A stretch of 64,000 nt of DNA from NCBI GenBank assembly GCA_920105625.2, contig OV050031.1:98399676-98463675 (forward strand), written 5' to 3'. Made by a program: the position numbers and the translations under genes. Shown here piece after piece: positions 62,101 to 64,000 of the stretch; the first letter of the stretch is position 1; each line of letters opens with the position of its first letter. Source of the DNA: Clusia tigrina. Taxonomy: Eukaryota; Arthropoda; Insecta; Diptera; Clusiidae. The notes below the pieces were generated by a model. That model saw nothing but the letters and a program-made list of their open reading frames with translations. It was not told where the DNA came from and did not search any database.

Positions 62101-64000
62101 GTTACAAGCATTTGTATGTTGCAAACTTTGATAGGTGTAGGACGTACCGTATAGAAGTTAGGGCCATTTGAAGTTTTATCAGTGTTTTATTTGGGATTCA
62201 AGGGTAGCATAGCTTTGAGCGATAGCTTAAATTGAAAAGAGGCTCGAGTACTTTATTGTTACAAAATTTCAAGGTTTTATGACGCTCCAGTAAAAAGTTA
62301 CAAGCATTTGTATGTTGCAAACTTTGATAGGTGTAGGACGTACCGTATAGAAGTTGGGGCCATTTAAAGTTTTGTCCGTGTTTGATTCGGGACTTAAGGG
62401 TAGCATAGCTTTGAGCGATAGCTTAAATTGGCAAGAGGCTCGAGTACTTTATTGTTACAAAATTTCAAGGTTTTATGACGCTCCAATAAAAAGTTAAATG
62501 CTTTTGTGTGTTGCAAACTTTGATAGGTGTAGGACGTACCGTATAGAAGTTAGGGCCATTTGAAGTTTTATCAGTGTTTTATTTGGGATTCAAGGGTAGC
62601 ATAGCTTTGAGCGATAGCTTAAATTGAAAAGAGGCTCGAGTACTTTATTGTTACAAAATTTCAAGGTTTTATTACGCTCCAGTAAAAAGTTACAAGCATT
62701 TGTATGTTGCAAACTTTGATAGGTGTAGGACGTACCGTATAGAATTTAGGGCCATTTGAAGTTTTATCAGTGTTTGATTTGGGACTCAAGGGTAGCATAG
62801 CTTTGAGCGATAGCTTAAATTGGCAAGAGGCTCGAGTACTTTATTGTTACAAAATTTCAAGGTTTTATGACGCTCCAATAAAAAGTTAAATGCTTTTGTG
62901 TGTTGCAAACTTTGATAGGTGTAGGACGTACCGTATAGAAGTTAGGGCCATTTGAAGTTTTATCAGTGTTTTATTTGGGATTCAAGGGTAGCATAGCTTT
63001 GAGCGATAGCTTAAATTGAAAAGATGCTCGAGTACTTTATTGTTACAAAATTTCAAGGTTTTATTACGCTCCAGTAAAAAGTTACAAGCATTTATATGTT
63101 GCAAACTTTGATAGGTGTAGGACATACCGTATAGAATTTAGGGCCATTTGAAGTTTTGTCAGTGTTTGATTTGGGACTCAAGGGTAGCATAGTTTTGAGC
63201 GATAGCTTAAATTACAAGAGGCTCGAGTACTTTATTGTTAGAAAATTTCAAGGTTTTATGACGCTCCAGTAAAAAGTTACAACCATTTGTATGTTGCAAA
63301 CTTTGATAGGTGTAGGACGTACCGTATAGAAGTTGGGGCCATTTAAAGTTTTGTCCGTGTTTGATTCGGGACTTAAGGGTAGCATAGCTTTGAGCGATAG
63401 CTTAAATTGGCAAGAGGCTCGAGTACTTTATTGTTACAAAATTTCAAGGTTTTATGACGCTCCAATAAAAAGTTAAATGCTTTTGTGTGTTGCAAACTTT
63501 GATAGGTGTAGGACGTACCGTATAGAAGTTAGGGCCATTTGAAGTTTTATCAGTGTTTTATTTGGGATTCAAGGGTAGCATAGCTTTGAGCGATAGCTTA
63601 AATTGAAAAGAGGCTCGAGTACTTTATTGTTACAAAATTTCAAGGTTTTATTACGCTCCAGTAAAAAGTTACAAGCATTTGTATGTTGCAAACTTTGATA
63701 GGTGTAGGACGTACCGTATAGAATTTAGGGCCATTTGAAGTTTTATCAGTGTTTGATTTGGGACTCAAGGGTAGCATAGCTTTGAGCGATAGCTTAAATT
63801 GGCAAGAGGCTCGAGTACTTTATTGTTACAAAATTTCAAGGTTTTATGACGCTCCATTAAAAAGTTAAATGCTTTTGTGTGTTGCAAACTTTGATAGGTG
63901 TAGGACGTACCGTATAGAAGTTAGGGCCATTTGAAGTTTTATCAGTGTTTTATTTGGGATTCAAGGGTAGCATAGCTTTGAGCGATAGCTTAAATTGAAA
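56157..64000. repeat. Domain 6: alternating dimer and trimer higher-order repeat
   Basis: One monomer type (alpha) has TTGGCAAGAGG, CCAATAAAAAG and AAATGCTTTTGTGTG, and alternates with normal monomers that start TTGAAAAGAGG. Alpha centres fall near 56,420, 56,815, 57,405, 57,790, 58,190, 58,575, 58,970, 59,360, 59,945, 60,335, 61,130, 61,515, 61,910, 62,495, 62,885, 63,470 and 63,865, so steps are mostly 392 bp with some of 588 and one of 784. The 588-bp trimers often include a third monomer with GGACATACC, TTTTGTCAGTG, TAGTTTTGAGCG and AAATTACAAG (GACAT at 57,046, 59,593 and 63,121, 2,547 and 3,528 bp apart). The partner monomer comes in two forms: GGACTCAAGGG, or TTGGGGCCATTTAAAG with TTTGTCCGTG. 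The array continues past the window end. Confidence 0.85.

Larger units (their letters stand above)
1..64000. repeat. 196-bp satellite array filling the whole window
   Basis: Every part of the window is a tandem copy of one monomer. Successive copies of the landmark CAAG(A/C)GGCTCGAG begin at 1, 197, 393, 589, 784, 980, 1175, 1370, 1566 and so on to the end, a step of 196 bp, or 195 bp where one A is missing in GTATGAATTT. By length this is about 326 monomers. All copies point the same way and I found no inversion. No unrelated insert longer than about 21 bp interrupts the array, so there is no transposon, gene or unique spacer. Homogeneity and length are typical of eukaryotic satellite DNA. 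I do not recognise the family. The centromeric, pericentromeric or subtelomeric position cannot be read from the sequence. Confidence 0.98.

Noticed and set aside
1..64000. CRISPR array
   Set aside because: The repeats are regular, but there is no repeat/spacer alternation: the entire 196-bp unit is conserved, with no unique spacers and no cas genes.
1..64000. Bacterial or phage repeat region, or a repetitive surface-protein gene
   Set aside because: A period of 196 is not a multiple of three and every frame is stopped within one or two monomers, so no repetitive protein is encoded. A non-coding 64 kb array would be very unusual in a prokaryote.
1..64000. CENP-B box
   Set aside because: I looked for TTCGnnnnAnnCGGG on both strands of the monomer. 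The TTTCGACG and TTTCGAAG variants have TTCG but not the CGGG half at the right distance.
1..64000. Transposon or retroelement insertion
   Set aside because: No stretch departs from the monomer for more than about 21 bp, and no terminal repeats, target-site duplications or transposase/reverse-transcriptase frames are visible.

Overview
The whole 64 kb window is one uninterrupted satellite-DNA array. It is built from a tandem monomer of about 196 bp (about 37% G+C), always in the same head-to-tail orientation, with roughly 326 copies by length. It begins and ends inside the array, so neither flank is visible. I see no protein-coding gene, tRNA, rRNA, transposon, CRISPR array or operon. An array this long and this homogeneous, with higher-order repeats (HORs), is typical of eukaryotic centromeric, pericentromeric or subtelomeric heterochromatin. 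I do not recognise the monomer as a named satellite family and do not assign a lineage. The short open frames that exist are by-products of the repeat: most need GTG or TTG starts, and the 196 bp period rotates the frame at every monomer.

Linked base variants divide the array into domains, and neighbouring copies within a domain share a history. (1) About 1-5.7 kb: a subfamily carrying TCGC where the others carry TTGC, with a tetrameric HOR of about 783 bp. (2) About 5.7-17.2 kb: a patchwork of multi-monomer duplications (1,001, 1,179, 2,963 and 1,979 bp), marked by six copies of a 21-bp hairpin-forming insertion and three copies of a 4-bp insertion. (3) About 17.2-36.4 kb: a large HOR of about 6,857 bp (35 monomers), present in about two and a half copies whose length differs by whole monomers; it ends at a 58-bp truncated monomer. 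(4) About 36.4-48.3 kb: the same monomer types rearranged with 3.9-4.3 kb periods, including a 5-mer duplication and a 49-bp deletion. (5) About 48.3-56.2 kb: another subfamily with 979-bp and 3,720-bp duplications and one patch that looks like gene conversion. (6) About 56.2-64 kb: alternating dimers (392 bp) and trimers (588 bp) built round a monomer with an altered central segment.

Nothing here acts as a gene pathway. The biology is that of a rapidly turning-over repeat: unequal crossing-over in whole-monomer steps, local gene conversion, one insertion likely made by template switching, and C-to-T or G-to-A decay at all five CpG sites of the monomer. All periods, offsets and variant positions were read by eye from the sequence. 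Domain boundaries are approximate to about one monomer.
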